A stretch of 51,328 nucleotides of DNA, taken from Nitrospira sp. GTDB taxonomy: Bacteria; Nitrospirota; Nitrospiria; Nitrospirales; Nitrospiraceae. Positions 41,956 to 51,240 of the stretch are shown piece by piece; within the stretch, counting starts at the first letter, position 1; each line of letters begins with the position of its first letter. The position numbers and the translations under genes are program-made. The stretch lies in the NCBI GenBank assembly GCA_024330965.1, contig JANDJL010000022.1:1-51328 (forward strand), written 5' to 3'. Under the pieces are notes generated by a model. That model ran no database searches and was not told the origin of the DNA. It saw nothing but the letters and a program-made list of their open reading frames with translations.

Positions 41956-42456
41956 CTAGGTTTTGTTGAGCAACTGCTCCACGCTCCGCTGCCAGTCGTC
42001 GAACTTCTTCAACGGCACGGACTTCCCCCTGGCTAATTCGATACGCGCCTCTCTGAGCGAGGTGGCCAGGTCGAGCAGGGCGTCGACCTCGGCGGAGTCT
42101 CGGCTCGCTTGAGATGATTGCTCCACGGCCTTGATCGCCTCGGCCAGTTTCTTGGCGGCGTCGCCGTAGTTTCGATCGAGGATATCGGTTTTGGCCTGGG
42201 CCAACTGCGATTGAGTTTCCGCCAATCCTTGTCGGCGGCGATGGTCACGTTCGATGCTTCGCGCGGCGTCCAACGCGCTTTGCGACAGATTCTTGACCGA
42301 TTGCCGGACTTCTCCGACCAGCTTCTCGGAAGCCGCCAACCGCTTCGAAAGATCCGACACCGTCTTCTCAAGTGTGCCGACGGGTCGCTGTCCCACGTAA
42401 TAGCCCGCCCCGAACGACGCGGCGAGGAGAATCAACACGACGAAGAATTTCAACAT
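41956..42456 (-). CDS. membrane-anchored coiled-coil protein
   Basis: 166 residues: an N-terminal helix (MLKFFVVLILLAASFGAGYY) then long heptad-like helices (about 30-160) without enzymatic motifs. It probably forms a periplasmic or cytoplasmic coiled-coil tethered to the inner membrane. It is 23 bp downstream of the HEAT-repeat gene and on the same strand, hence likely one operon with it and the glucan phosphorylase. Confidence 0.7.
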   Translation of the reverse strand: MLKFFVVLILLAASFGAGYYVGQRPVGTLEKTVSDLSKRLAASEKLVGEVRQSVKNLSQSALDAARSIERDHRRRQGLAETQSQLAQAKTDILDRNYGDAAKKLAEAIKAVEQSSQASRDSAEVDALLDLATSLREARIELARGKSVPLKKFDDWQRSVEQLLNKT

Positions 42457-42479
42457 AACGCAACGCTGATGGACCGGTA

Positions 42480-43883
42480 CTACTGTCGTCCGGGCGAGGG
42501 CTGTCGGCTCACCTGTCGGAGAATGCTCGCCGCCGCGGCGATACGAACCGTTTCATCGGAGTCCCGCAGGGCTTTGAGCAGAGCCGGCAGGGTCGCAGTC
42601 GAGAGGTTTCCCATCGCCTTAGCGGCCATCAGCCGTGGGAACGGTTGCTGGTCTTGAAGCAAGGTTTCAAGCATCTCCAGGGCTCGTTTATCTGACGTCA
42701 GGCCGAGGGCCTGAGCCGCAGCGCCTCGAACGGAAGGGTTCGCGTGTCGGGCCAGGTCTGTCGCAAGCGGGATCGCCGAGATGTCTCCCAGGCGAAGGAG
42801 TCCTTCCACTGCCCCGGCGCGAACCTGCCAATTGGCGTCCCTCGTCAAGGCGTGAAGCACGGGACGGTTGTCTTGAACGCCCAATTTCCCCAAACTCGCG
42901 GCGGCAATACCACGAACCATGGCGCTCTCGTCTCCTATGGCGTGGAGGAGGGGAGCGACTCCATCCGGGGAACCGAACTCTCCCAACGCGCCGGCGGCAA
43001 AAGCCCGCACGGATGGAAGAGGATCATACACGGCTCGCCTGAGGATCGCCAGGCTAGAATGATGTTTCAGACGGCCGAGCACGCCGATCGCCGCCATGCG
43101 GAGGTCGGGGTCGGGTAAAGTGGCCGCGCCGGAGATGTCGTTCAGTTTGTCGGTGCGCCCCATGCGATAAAGCGCGGCGTAGGCGAAGATCGATTCGGGT
43201 CCTTCTTCTTTGCGGCCGATTTCCATGAGCTTCGGGATCAGGCCGTCGACCTTCGCTTCGCCGAGCGCGTTGATGGCGGCGATGCGGACGGTCGGTGCCG
43301 GATCGTCCAGCGCCCGCCGTAGCGCGCCTGATTGCCGGGCCAAGCCGGCTTTTCCCATCGCTTCGACCGCTCGTGCCCGGACGGCGATGGAAGAATCAAG
43401 GAGTCCGTCTTCCAAAATTGGCTCGGTCTCCGGCAGACCTAGCTCAGCGAGGGCGGTATAGGCCGCGACGCGGACGGCTTCCTTTCGGTCACGGACGTGA
43501 CTGGTGACGACCGCCAGCGCCAAGGGGCGGAGCAGTGAAACGTCAGGGGGTTGTCCGGGACGGACCAGACGGTCGTAGATCGGTAAGGCTTCGCTCGGCC
43601 GTCCGAGGCGAACATAACTCAGGTAAGAGAGGCGCAAAAACTCTTTGGGGAGATCGGTCCCGGGAGGTTGAGTTTGGTAGAGCGCCGTTACGGCGGCGTA
43701 ATCCCCCGCGTTGAAGAGGTCCTTGGCGGTCGACTCGATTGTGGAAGGCGTTGCGACGACGTCGGGAACGACGGTCGTGAGCCAAAGCAGAATCAAAAGC
43801 CGGATCCACGGCGAGGGCGGATGCCGGACCGCTCCTTTCTTGTCGGAAAGGCGACGGCGGTCCCTGCTGCGCGTAGTTACCAT
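42480..43883 (-). CDS. exported or membrane-anchored HEAT-repeat protein
   Basis: 467 residues from ATG 43883, which overlaps the end of the phosphorylase gene by seven bases; a longer frame to 43982 lies inside that gene and is rejected. A hydrophobic segment (WIRLLILLWLTTVVPDVVAT, about 26-45) acts as signal or anchor. A short TPR-like part (FNAGDYAAVTALYQTQ) leads to about ten HEAT repeats, such as DSSIAVRARAVEAMGKAGLA and DDPAPTVRIAAINALGEAKV. Role unknown; coupling to glgP suggests a link but no function can be claimed. Confidence 0.8.
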   Translation of the reverse strand: MVTTRSRDRRRLSDKKGAVRHPPSPWIRLLILLWLTTVVPDVVATPSTIESTAKDLFNAGDYAAVTALYQTQPPGTDLPKEFLRLSYLSYVRLGRPSEALPIYDRLVRPGQPPDVSLLRPLALAVVTSHVRDRKEAVRVAAYTALAELGLPETEPILEDGLLDSSIAVRARAVEAMGKAGLARQSGALRRALDDPAPTVRIAAINALGEAKVDGLIPKLMEIGRKEEGPESIFAYAALYRMGRTDKLNDISGAATLPDPDLRMAAIGVLGRLKHHSSLAILRRAVYDPLPSVRAFAAGALGEFGSPDGVAPLLHAIGDESAMVRGIAAASLGKLGVQDNRPVLHALTRDANWQVRAGAVEGLLRLGDISAIPLATDLARHANPSVRGAAAQALGLTSDKRALEMLETLLQDQQPFPRLMAAKAMGNLSTATLPALLKALRDSDETVRIAAAASILRQVSRQPSPGRQ

Positions 43884-46036
43884 GCAGAAGGCACGCGGAG
43901 CGTGGCCGGCGCGTACATCATTCCGACATAGTCTTTCACCATGCGGGTTGTGCAAAATTGTGGAGGGATCGTCCGGATGCATTCTTTGATCATCTGAATC
44001 CAGCCGCGAGGAATGCCGTCGCGATCGCGCTGGTAAAAGAGCGGGATTACTTCCTGCTCCAAGATGCGGTAAAGCTGTGCTGCGTCATGGCGATCTTGAG
44101 CCACGGTGGTTTCATTTTCCGGCAATGGTTGGATCCCCCAGCCGTTGGCTCCGTTGTATCCCTCGGCCCACCAGCCGTCGAGCACGCTCAGATTCAAGAC
44201 CCCGTTCAAAGCGGCCTTCATCCCGCTGGTGCCGCTGGCTTCCAGCGGGAAACGCGGCGTATTGAGCCAGACATCCACGCCCTGGACCAGAAATTTTGCC
44301 ATGTGCATGTCATAGTCTTCCAGGAACGCGATGTGCCCGCCCAATTTATGGTCGTGGCAATAGGACAGGACTTCATGGATGAAATACCGTCCCGGTTCAT
44401 CAGCCGGGTGGGCCTTGCCTGCAAAGACCAATTGCACCGGCCGCCACCGATCTTGGAGTAGACCCTTTAACCGGTCCAGATCCTGAAAAATCAAGGTCGC
44501 CCGTTTGTATGTTGCGAACCGCCTGGCGAAGCCGATGGTCAACGCCTCAGGGTCCAGTAACGTGCCACGGGTCAGTACCTGCAAAGGTTCCAGATGTCCC
44601 TGGATCCAGCCGGCCCTTGCCCGTTCGCGGATGAAGCTCATGAGTTTACGCTTCATCGTTTGGCGGACGGCCCACAATTCGTGGTCTGGGACATCCATGA
44701 CGCGCTGCCACATGGCTGGATCGTCGCAACTGGCGGTCCAGGATGGGCTCAGCCATTTGCTGTATAACCGGTGTATCTCGGGGGAAACCCAGGTCGAGGC
44801 GTGAACGCCGTTGGTGATACTGCGGATGGGAACGTGCTCGGCCGGCAAGCCCGGCCAGAAGTGCCGCCACATTTCCCGTGTGACGCGCCCGTGTTCTCGG
44901 CTGACGCCGTTCACATGGGCCGACAGACGCATGGCCAAGGCGGTCATGTTGAACCCCCGGTCACGCGATTCCGGTGTTTCGCCGAGTCGTAGGAATTCTT
45001 CCCGCGAGAGGCCGAGTTGCTTCCAATAGTCTGAAAAGTAGCGGTCCATCAACTGATGAGGGAAGACGTCGTGTCCGGCCGGCACCGGCGTATGGGTCGT
45101 AAAGACGGTGCGTTGCCGGACCAGCTCGTTGGCCTCCGCGTGAGACAGACCGCTTTGCACGAATTCGCGCAACAGTTCCAACATGAGAAAGGCCGAGTGG
45201 CCTTCATTCGCGTGCCAAACCGAAGGCGTTATCCCCAATGCGCGGAGCATGCGTACGCCTCCGATGCCGAGGAGGATTTCCTGACACAGCCGTATTTCCT
45301 GATCGCCGCCGTACAGCCGCGCCGACAATGCGCGGTCTTCGGGGCTATTGTCCGGCACGTCTGTATCGATCAGGAAGAGCGGGAGGCGTCCGACCAACAA
45401 CTTCCACACCATGGACGTGACGCGGCGTTCTCCCATTTCGACCGTAAAGCGGCAGACTTCTCCGGACGGCGTACGAGCCGGATGAATGGGCGATTCGTCG
45501 CGAGCGAACGGTGCATAGGTCGCTTCTTGCCATCCCTCCGGCGTGAGACGCTGACGGAAGTATCCCTGCGGGTACATGAATCCCACCCCGACGAGTGGCA
45601 CGCCGAGGTCGCTGGCTTCTTTGCAATGGTCTCCGGCCAAGATGCCGAGACCTCCGCTGTAGATCGGAACGGATGTGTGGAGGCCGAATTCGGCGGAAAA
45701 ATAGGCGATCGTCGTGTTTGCCACATCCGGCTGATGGACGCCGCACCAACTTGTCTTGTCGGTCAGGTAATCATCGAACAGGCGGAACACCGCCGAATAA
45801 CGTCGGAGAAACGAAGGATCTTCCGCCAACTGGATCAACCGGTCCGGCTTCACTTCGGCCAGCAGTTTGACGGGATTGTGATGCGTATACAGCCACAGCG
45901 TCGGATCGATGGTTTCGAACAATTGGCGCGCCTCAAGGGTCCAGCTCCACCAGAGATTCTGCGCCAGTTCGTTCAGGCGGCTGAGGTTCGACGGCAGGCG
46001 GACAGGGGAACCGTTGATCGAAGCTAAAGTCTCCAC
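43877..46036 (-). CDS. glgP: alpha-glucan (glycogen) phosphorylase
   Basis: 719 residues from a GTG at 46036, preceded by AAGGAG; ATG 46108 would add 24 unlikely residues. It belongs to the short bacterial/archaeal alpha-glucan phosphorylase family with an N-terminal DUF3417 segment (LNELAQNLWWSWTLEARQLF). Core motifs: AYFSAEFGLHTSVPIYSGGL, WHANEGHSAFLMLEL, TTHTPVPAGHDVFP, ITNGVHASTW, and the PLP-lysine segment EASGTSGMKAALNG. It releases glucose-1-phosphate from glycogen using inorganic phosphate. It is the first gene of a leftward run of three. Confidence 0.92.
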   Translation of the reverse strand: METLASINGSPVRLPSNLSRLNELAQNLWWSWTLEARQLFETIDPTLWLYTHHNPVKLLAEVKPDRLIQLAEDPSFLRRYSAVFRLFDDYLTDKTSWCGVHQPDVANTTIAYFSAEFGLHTSVPIYSGGLGILAGDHCKEASDLGVPLVGVGFMYPQGYFRQRLTPEGWQEATYAPFARDESPIHPARTPSGEVCRFTVEMGERRVTSMVWKLLVGRLPLFLIDTDVPDNSPEDRALSARLYGGDQEIRLCQEILLGIGGVRMLRALGITPSVWHANEGHSAFLMLELLREFVQSGLSHAEANELVRQRTVFTTHTPVPAGHDVFPHQLMDRYFSDYWKQLGLSREEFLRLGETPESRDRGFNMTALAMRLSAHVNGVSREHGRVTREMWRHFWPGLPAEHVPIRSITNGVHASTWVSPEIHRLYSKWLSPSWTASCDDPAMWQRVMDVPDHELWAVRQTMKRKLMSFIRERARAGWIQGHLEPLQVLTRGTLLDPEALTIGFARRFATYKRATLIFQDLDRLKGLLQDRWRPVQLVFAGKAHPADEPGRYFIHEVLSYCHDHKLGGHIAFLEDYDMHMAKFLVQGVDVWLNTPRFPLEASGTSGMKAALNGVLNLSVLDGWWAEGYNGANGWGIQPLPENETTVAQDRHDAAQLYRILEQEVIPLFYQRDRDGIPRGWIQMIKECIRTIPPQFCTTRMVKDYVGMMYAPATLRVPSAW

Positions 46037-46126
46037 GCTAGCTCCTTCGGGTTGACAGTCAGGTCGTTCGTGTGGATGCGAAGCCGGTGTCTCGCGCATG
46101 GGACGCATGGGACATGGAAAATGGCG

Positions 46127-46984
46127 TCAGGCGTGGCCGGCTCGTTGCGTCGATGCCCATTGCTCCGAGCATGCCACGGCGGCGCACCGTTCGCCAACAA
46201 TTTTCGCGACTCGGTTCAACAGGGTGGTGAGTTGCCGAAGCTCGTCGGCGGTCAGATCTTCCCGGAATCGAGGGTGCAGTCCCCAACGGGTTTCGACGAC
46301 GTCATGGGATATGCTGGACACCATGCTGATCAGTTTGATGTCTCGGCCGGTGGCGTGTTGCCGGTCGGACTGAGGCGGCCGATCTTGCCGATCCATCGGC
46401 TGATCCGATGGATCGCCGGCCGGTGAGGAAGGGGTTGGCTGCGCCTGCCCCTGGAGAATCGCGTCCATCGCCGGGACGACGGCGCTGGCACAGAGCGCCG
46501 CTGCTGAACCGAGCCGAGCGTTTCCCGGCGCGCCGAGCAGCCCGGCGATGGTTTCGCCGAAGTCGCGGAACATGTCGTTCTTGGTTTTGGATTCCTCCGT
46601 GATGAGGAAGGCATACGATTCATAAGTGCGGCGGCTCTCGGCGACGGTTGTGCCGATGGTCAGCGCGATTTCCATGTGATCGGTACGGTCGCCGAACGCC
46701 GGTGCAAGCACGTCCTTGAGCCGTCCGGTGACGGCGTCCTCCAGACTGTTCATGAAATCCATTTGGTCCTTGATCGGGATGTGGAGCGCCACGAGCCGGT
46801 CTGCCAGATTGAACATGATCTTGAGAAATTCCAGATACAGGCTCCATTCATTCTGCCGCTTAAGCGTCAGCGCCTGTTCCGGCGCGGTTTTCTTCATCAT
46901 CGTGACGGACTCACCGGCCACGGCGAGCATCAACTCGGCCAGTTGGCGCAGATGTTCCCGGTACGGAGAATCGGCGGCGGTCAT
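46127..46984 (-). CDS. conserved-type hypothetical protein
   Basis: 285 residues, mostly helical, no signal or membrane segment. AAGGAAA precedes the ATG. The middle reads HMEIALTIGTTVAESRRTYE and a Pro/Gln/Asp-rich linker (about 185-215) separates a C-terminal segment. I recognise no family or motif. It lies 91 bp upstream of glgP on the same strand. Confidence 0.6.
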   Translation of the reverse strand: MTAADSPYREHLRQLAELMLAVAGESVTMMKKTAPEQALTLKRQNEWSLYLEFLKIMFNLADRLVALHIPIKDQMDFMNSLEDAVTGRLKDVLAPAFGDRTDHMEIALTIGTTVAESRRTYESYAFLITEESKTKNDMFRDFGETIAGLLGAPGNARLGSAAALCASAVVPAMDAILQGQAQPTPSSPAGDPSDQPMDRQDRPPQSDRQHATGRDIKLISMVSSISHDVVETRWGLHPRFREDLTADELRQLTTLLNRVAKIVGERCAAVACSEQWASTQRAGHA

Positions 46985-47347
46985 AAAATTTCCTTTTCCC
47001 GGATCATGACGCGATTATATCGGAGGCCGGCACGGGGCGCAAAGCGGAAGGGGTGCATGGCTTTGAACAGCGGGCGTTGACGAGCCGCAACCACGAAACC
47101 CGTCGGGGAATTGACGAGGTTACGCTGTTCGCCATGACGCTTCTGCCAGTGGCGGTGGAATGAAACGACGGGATGAGCGACCGGCTCGGTTGCCCGACAA
47201 ATTGACGGTCGGGCCGGTTTGAACGGGTACCGATTGTCCTCTATAAAAGCAAGCGAGACTGTGCTATACCACGGAACCTCTCTGAACGATCGAGCCATCG
47301 AACAGGTCGGTCATCCCGCGAGTTAGTGCTCCGGAGTTAGTACCCCG
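46985..47347. other. divergent spacer with promoter of the helicase gene
   Basis: No gene supported. A good sigma70 promoter is seen on the plus strand: TTGAAC at 47219-47224, a 17-bp spacer, TATAAA at 47242-47247, giving a leader of about 95 bases. Confidence 0.55.
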
Positions 47348-49375
47348 ATGGAACGACAAATCAAAACCTATGTGTTGAAACGGTCCGTCGATCAGGCAAT
47401 GCCACGCCGCTTGATGATCGACTATGCCGCGGCGCTGAACCCGCAGCAATTGGCGGCGGTGACGGCGGGAGAGGGGCCGGCGTTAGTGATCGCCGGCGCG
47501 GGAAGTGGAAAGACGCGCACGTTGGTCTATCGTGTGGCCTATCTGATCGATTCCGGCGTCGATCCGTCGAACATCCTCTTGCTGACCTTCACGCGTAAAT
47601 CGGCGCAGGAAATGTTGGAGCGCGCGGGTGACTTGATCGGAGCCGGCACGCAGCGCGTGTGCGGCGGCACGTTCCACTCCGTTGCCAATATCCTGCTGCG
47701 GCGATACGGCCGTTCGATCGGCGTGGAGCCGGGATTCACGATTCTGGACCGTGGTGATGCGGAAGATTTGATCGGCCTGTGCCGCGCGCAGTTGGGGCTC
47801 AACGAAAAGGCCAAACGGTTCCCCCGCAAGGGGACGATCATGGAGCTGTTCAGCAAGAGCGAAAATACACTGACAAGCCTGGAAGACATTCTGCTGGAGG
47901 AATTCAACCATTTTGCCGAGCATCTGGAGGACTTGGTCAAACTGCACCGGGCCTACCAGGCGGCCAAGCGACAGAAACAGTTGTTGGACTACGACGACCT
48001 CTTGGTCATGCTGCGGCAGGTGCTGGTCACCGATGAAGCGGCTCGGACGGCGATTTCGCGCCAATACCGGTATATTTTGGTGGATGAATATCAGGACACG
48101 AACCGGCTGCAGGCGGATGTGATTCGCCGATTGGCTGCTACACACGACAATGTGATGGTCGTGGGGGACGATTCGCAGTCGATCTATGCGTTCAGAGGGG
48201 CAACGTTCAGAAACATCATGGAGTTTCCGGATCTCTTCCCGGGGACCATTGTGTACAAGCTGGAAGAGAATTATCGCAGCACGCAGCCGATCCTGAATCT
48301 GGCGAACAGCATCATCGAGGAGGCGGCGGAGAAGTACACCAAGCACCTCTTTACGAGGAAGCTCGACGGTCCGCTGCCGGTGCTGGCGGAGGCGGCCGGC
48401 GAAAACGCGCAGTCACGGTTCGTCACCCAGAAGATTCTCGAATTGCGGGAAGAAGGGGTGCCGTTAAACGAAGTGGCGGTGCTGTTTCGGTCGAGCTTTC
48501 ATTCCTTCGATTTGGAAATCGAGCTCTCCCGCGCGGGGCTGCCGTTTGTGAAACGCGGGGGTGTGAAGTTCATCGAGACGGCCCATGTGAAGGACGTGCT
48601 GGCGCATGTGCGAGTGGCCGCCAATCCGCTCGATCTGGTCAGTTGGTACCGGGCGCTCATGTTGGTGGAGGGTGTTGGGCCGAAGAAGGCTCAAGACCTG
48701 ATGTCGTTGATCGCAAAGACGAACCGGCCTTCTGATGTTTTGCGGGCAGGGGCCGGCCGCTCCGCTCGCGCGCTCAGAACTCTCGCCGACATGTTGGATG
48801 GTTTGATGGGAAACAATCGTCGATCGCCGGCGGAATCCATCGCCCATGTGTACGACTACTATCTCCCCCTTCTCAAGGAACAATACGACGATTATCCCAA
48901 GCGCATGCGAGATCTCGATCATCTCCACACGATTGCCGAGAACTATGCCGAACTCGATGAGTTTTTGGCTGATCTGGCCTTGGAACCGCCGGATGGGAGT
49001 GTCATGGACGTCGAAGCGACGAAGCGCGACGACGAACGGCTGGTGTTGTCCACGATCCATTCAGCCAAGGGGCTGGAGTGGGACGCGGTCTTTGTCATTT
49101 GGGTGGTGGACGGTCGGTTTCCTTCCGCCTATTCGTTTCTAGCCGACGGGGAACTGGAAGAGGAACGGCGGCTGTTCTATGTGGCCGTGACGCGCGCGCG
49201 ACGACATTTGTTCCTGACGTATCCGATCAACGTGTACGACAAGTCCAGCGGGATGGTGCTCTCGAAACCCTCGCGTTTCCTCGATGCTGTTTCGCCCGAG
49301 CTTCTTGAGGTGCTGGCGTTGGTTGAAGAGGAGGGACGAGAGAAGGAGTGGAGGACGTCGCGATACTGGGATTAA
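47348..49375 (+). CDS. UvrD/PcrA/Rep-type ATP-dependent DNA helicase
   Basis: 675 residues of superfamily 1A 3'-5' helicase. All motifs are present: LNPQQLAAV (Q motif), AGAGSGKTRTL (I), LLTFTRKSAQEML (Ia), VDEYQDTN (II), VGDDSQSIYAFRGA (III), LEENYRST (IV), TIHSAKGLEWDAVF (V) and FYVAVTRARRHLFL (VI). It unwinds DNA in repair or replication restart. At 675 residues it is slightly shorter than UvrD/PcrA (about 720) and lacks their C-terminal RNA-polymerase-binding Tudor segment, closer to Rep. No clear ribosome site precedes the ATG; an ATG at 47399 is the next option. Confidence 0.92.
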   Translation: MERQIKTYVLKRSVDQAMPRRLMIDYAAALNPQQLAAVTAGEGPALVIAGAGSGKTRTLVYRVAYLIDSGVDPSNILLLTFTRKSAQEMLERAGDLIGAGTQRVCGGTFHSVANILLRRYGRSIGVEPGFTILDRGDAEDLIGLCRAQLGLNEKAKRFPRKGTIMELFSKSENTLTSLEDILLEEFNHFAEHLEDLVKLHRAYQAAKRQKQLLDYDDLLVMLRQVLVTDEAARTAISRQYRYILVDEYQDTNRLQADVIRRLAATHDNVMVVGDDSQSIYAFRGATFRNIMEFPDLFPGTIVYKLEENYRSTQPILNLANSIIEEAAEKYTKHLFTRKLDGPLPVLAEAAGENAQSRFVTQKILELREEGVPLNEVAVLFRSSFHSFDLEIELSRAGLPFVKRGGVKFIETAHVKDVLAHVRVAANPLDLVSWYRALMLVEGVGPKKAQDLMSLIAKTNRPSDVLRAGAGRSARALRTLADMLDGLMGNNRRSPAESIAHVYDYYLPLLKEQYDDYPKRMRDLDHLHTIAENYAELDEFLADLALEPPDGSVMDVEATKRDDERLVLSTIHSAKGLEWDAVFVIWVVDGRFPSAYSFLADGELEEERRLFYVAVTRARRHLFLTYPINVYDKSSGMVLSKPSRFLDAVSPELLEVLALVEEEGREKEWRTSRYWD

Positions 49376-49409
49376 GCCGGCCGGCTGCATGAGGAAGGAC
49401 TGCCGCTAC

Positions 49410-50354
49410 ATGTCTGTTGCATCACGGTTGTCGGCGCGCTTTCGGCTCGTTGTACGTGTCTCCGTCCTCTTGCGGCTTGGTCTCTTTTTGGTGCTCGTTT
49501 TCGGGTGGTGGAAGTGGCCTGGCGGCTCTTGGGCGGGAGCTGTTTCTGCCGTCGGTGGTGACCGATCAGTCTCAGAGTCGACGTGGAGCCGATTGATCGT
49601 CGAGGCGGATCGTCTTCATCTTCCCACCAAGTTTCTCAAGCAGATGCCGGAGGATTTCATTCGGTTCGAATTCGACGATCTCCGGACCTACGCGGCGGAG
49701 TACCATCCTGGCGATCACCGGATGGTGCTCAATCGCTCCTTGTCCTTCAACGCGGCCGGCGCCGTCCTGAAACCGTTACGCACCATGACGCATCAAGAAC
49801 TCCAGGTGCTGTACCATGAACTCTTCCATGGCTACATGGATTATCTAACGACCCTTGAGGACCAAGGAGGAGAGGCTGGCGGGACGCCTGAATTATTGCG
49901 CTTTGCGCGCAAACAGCAGGTGTGCCGATATGGAACGGCGGCGATCGTACCTCTCGCGCAACGGCCGCACGAGATTGAGGTGCGGTACTTGACGGAAGCG
50001 GAATCATGGGAGGCTCTAAATGAGACGTGGGCGGTCTTTATCGGGTGGGTGATTTGGAACCAGCTCGAGATGCAAGGCAAATATCATGGCCGGCCGGAAC
50101 GCCAAAAGGAGCAATGGGCCGAACGTTTGAAGACCGCGTTCGCTCAAGGGGAGTTTCGTGGATACTACGTTCCCCAAGATGCCGAAGAACGGCGGGTAGC
50201 CCAAAAGAGATTTCTAGGGAAACCGTCGCAACTATCCTGGAGCGAAGCCGAGGTGCTAATGTCGCAAGTATTGGATTTTTCAGTAGAATCATTCCGATCG
50301 TTGAAGCGGTCTCAAAAAGCTTCGAGCGCTGATGAAACACCTGCTTCGTGTTAA
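49410..50354 (+). CDS. exported HExxH-motif protein (putative metallopeptidase)
   Basis: 314 residues from ATG 49410 (AGGAAGG upstream; ATG 49389 also possible). A hydrophobic segment (VVRVSVLLRLGLFLVLVFGW) forms a signal or anchor. The soluble domain has HELFH at 136-140 in LQVLYHELFHGYMDYL, a zincin-type HExxH motif, and a candidate third ligand or Glu in LTEAESWEALNETWAVFIGW. I do not recognise a family, so a zinc peptidase role is inferred from the motif alone. It lies 34 bp after the helicase gene and is probably co-transcribed. Confidence 0.65.
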   Translation: MSVASRLSARFRLVVRVSVLLRLGLFLVLVFGWWKWPGGSWAGAVSAVGGDRSVSESTWSRLIVEADRLHLPTKFLKQMPEDFIRFEFDDLRTYAAEYHPGDHRMVLNRSLSFNAAGAVLKPLRTMTHQELQVLYHELFHGYMDYLTTLEDQGGEAGGTPELLRFARKQQVCRYGTAAIVPLAQRPHEIEVRYLTEAESWEALNETWAVFIGWVIWNQLEMQGKYHGRPERQKEQWAERLKTAFAQGEFRGYYVPQDAEERRVAQKRFLGKPSQLSWSEAEVLMSQVLDFSVESFRSLKRSQKASSADETPASC

Positions 50355-50401
50355 GGGAAGAGCCGAGCGCAATAAAAATGAAAAATAGAGCGGATCGTCT
50401 C

Positions 50402-50430
50402 TTGACATAGCAGCACTTCATCAATAGAAT
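50402..50430 (+). promoter_or_regulatory. near-consensus sigma70 promoter of the tRNA-tuf operon
   Basis: Perfect TTGACA at 50402-50407, a 17-bp spacer, and TAGAAT at 50425-50430 (five of six). Transcription would begin about 50437, giving a leader of about 170 bases with an eight-base hairpin (CTTCAATC/GATTGAAG) ahead of tRNA-Tyr. Confidence 0.75.
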
Positions 50431-50604
50431 CCAGCATTTCTTAATTGACCCGTCCTGCGGCATCGGTGCTTCAATCGTTCGAGATTGAAGAGAAGTGCGC
50501 GGAGGGGTTTCTCTTGTTTCGCACCGGTGAATCGAGGATGCATTCCCCGATCAGGTGATAGCCCTTGATACGAACAAAGATGCGTTGCGGGGATGGCGTG
50601 TTGC

Positions 50605-50690
50605 GGGCAGGTACCCAAGTGGCCAAAGGGGGCAGACTGTAAATCTGCTGGCTTATGTCTTCCAAGGTTCGAATCCTTGCCTGCCCACCA
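50605..50690 (+). tRNA. tRNA-Tyr (GTA)
   Basis: Acceptor GGGCAGG pairs with CCTGCCC, anticodon GTA at 50639-50641 in the AGACT-GTA-AATCT arm, a long class II variable arm as expected for bacterial tRNA-Tyr, a GGTTCGAATCC T-arm, and an encoded CCA at 50688-50690. Confidence 0.95.
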
Positions 50691-50792
50691 AACTGCGCGT
50701 GCGCGCGCCGCTGCCTCTTGTCCTTGAACGCACAGTGGATAAGTGCCTCAAGTGTCTTAAGCTTTGAACTGCCGGTATGTGAAGTCGTAGGA

Positions 50793-50867
50793 GCGGGCGT
50801 AGCTCAGTGGTAGAGTCCCAGCCTTCCAAGCTGGTTGTCGTGGGTTCAAATCCCATCGCCCGCTCCA
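50793..50867 (+). tRNA. tRNA-Gly (TCC)
   Basis: Acceptor GCGGGCG pairs with CGCCCGC, anticodon TCC at 50825-50827, T-arm GGGTTCAAATCCC, encoded CCA at 50865-50867. Confidence 0.95.
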
Positions 50868-50976
50868 AAGGAAACGTGAAGCGGCAACTGCGAACCGTCA
50901 TTAGGGGGCGCGTGGGGCTCGGGAAATCGGGTCTCGCACTTGAACGGATGACGAGCGACGAATGACGATGAAGAGC

Positions 50977-51052
50977 GCCCACGTAGCTCAGTCGGTAGAG
51001 CACGTCCTTGGTAAGGACGAGGTCACGCGTTCGATCCGCGTCGTGGGCTCCA
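50977..51052 (+). tRNA. tRNA-Thr (GGT)
   Basis: Acceptor GCCCACG pairs with CGTGGGC, anticodon GGT at 51010-51012, D-arm with AGCTCAGTCGGTAGAGC, encoded CCA at 51050-51052. Last tRNA before tuf. Confidence 0.95.
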
Positions 51053-51132
51053 CAGGATTGGGCAGACATGGAGCCGCAAAAGAAGCAAGGGATGGTTTCG
51101 GCGCCGCGAGGCGCTTCCCATATGCAAGGGGG

Positions 51133-51151
51133 GCATAGCGTGAGGCTATGC
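51133..51151 (+). other. hairpin in the tRNA-tuf spacer
   Basis: GCATAGC and GCTATGC form a perfect seven-base stem around a GTGAG loop, between tRNA-Thr and tuf. It may guide RNA processing that separates tRNA from mRNA. No U-run follows, so it is not a standard terminator. Confidence 0.5.
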
Positions 51152-51240
51152 TAAACGACACGCTGAGCCCGGCGTCTCCCGACCGAGAATACGGAAGCAG
51201 ACAAAGACAAAATTGAGAGGGCTAGACAAAGGAGCGAGGT

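Noticed and set aside
45056..46027. 323-codon plus-strand frame opposite glgP
   Set aside because: Antisense of an intact phosphorylase; no family motif.
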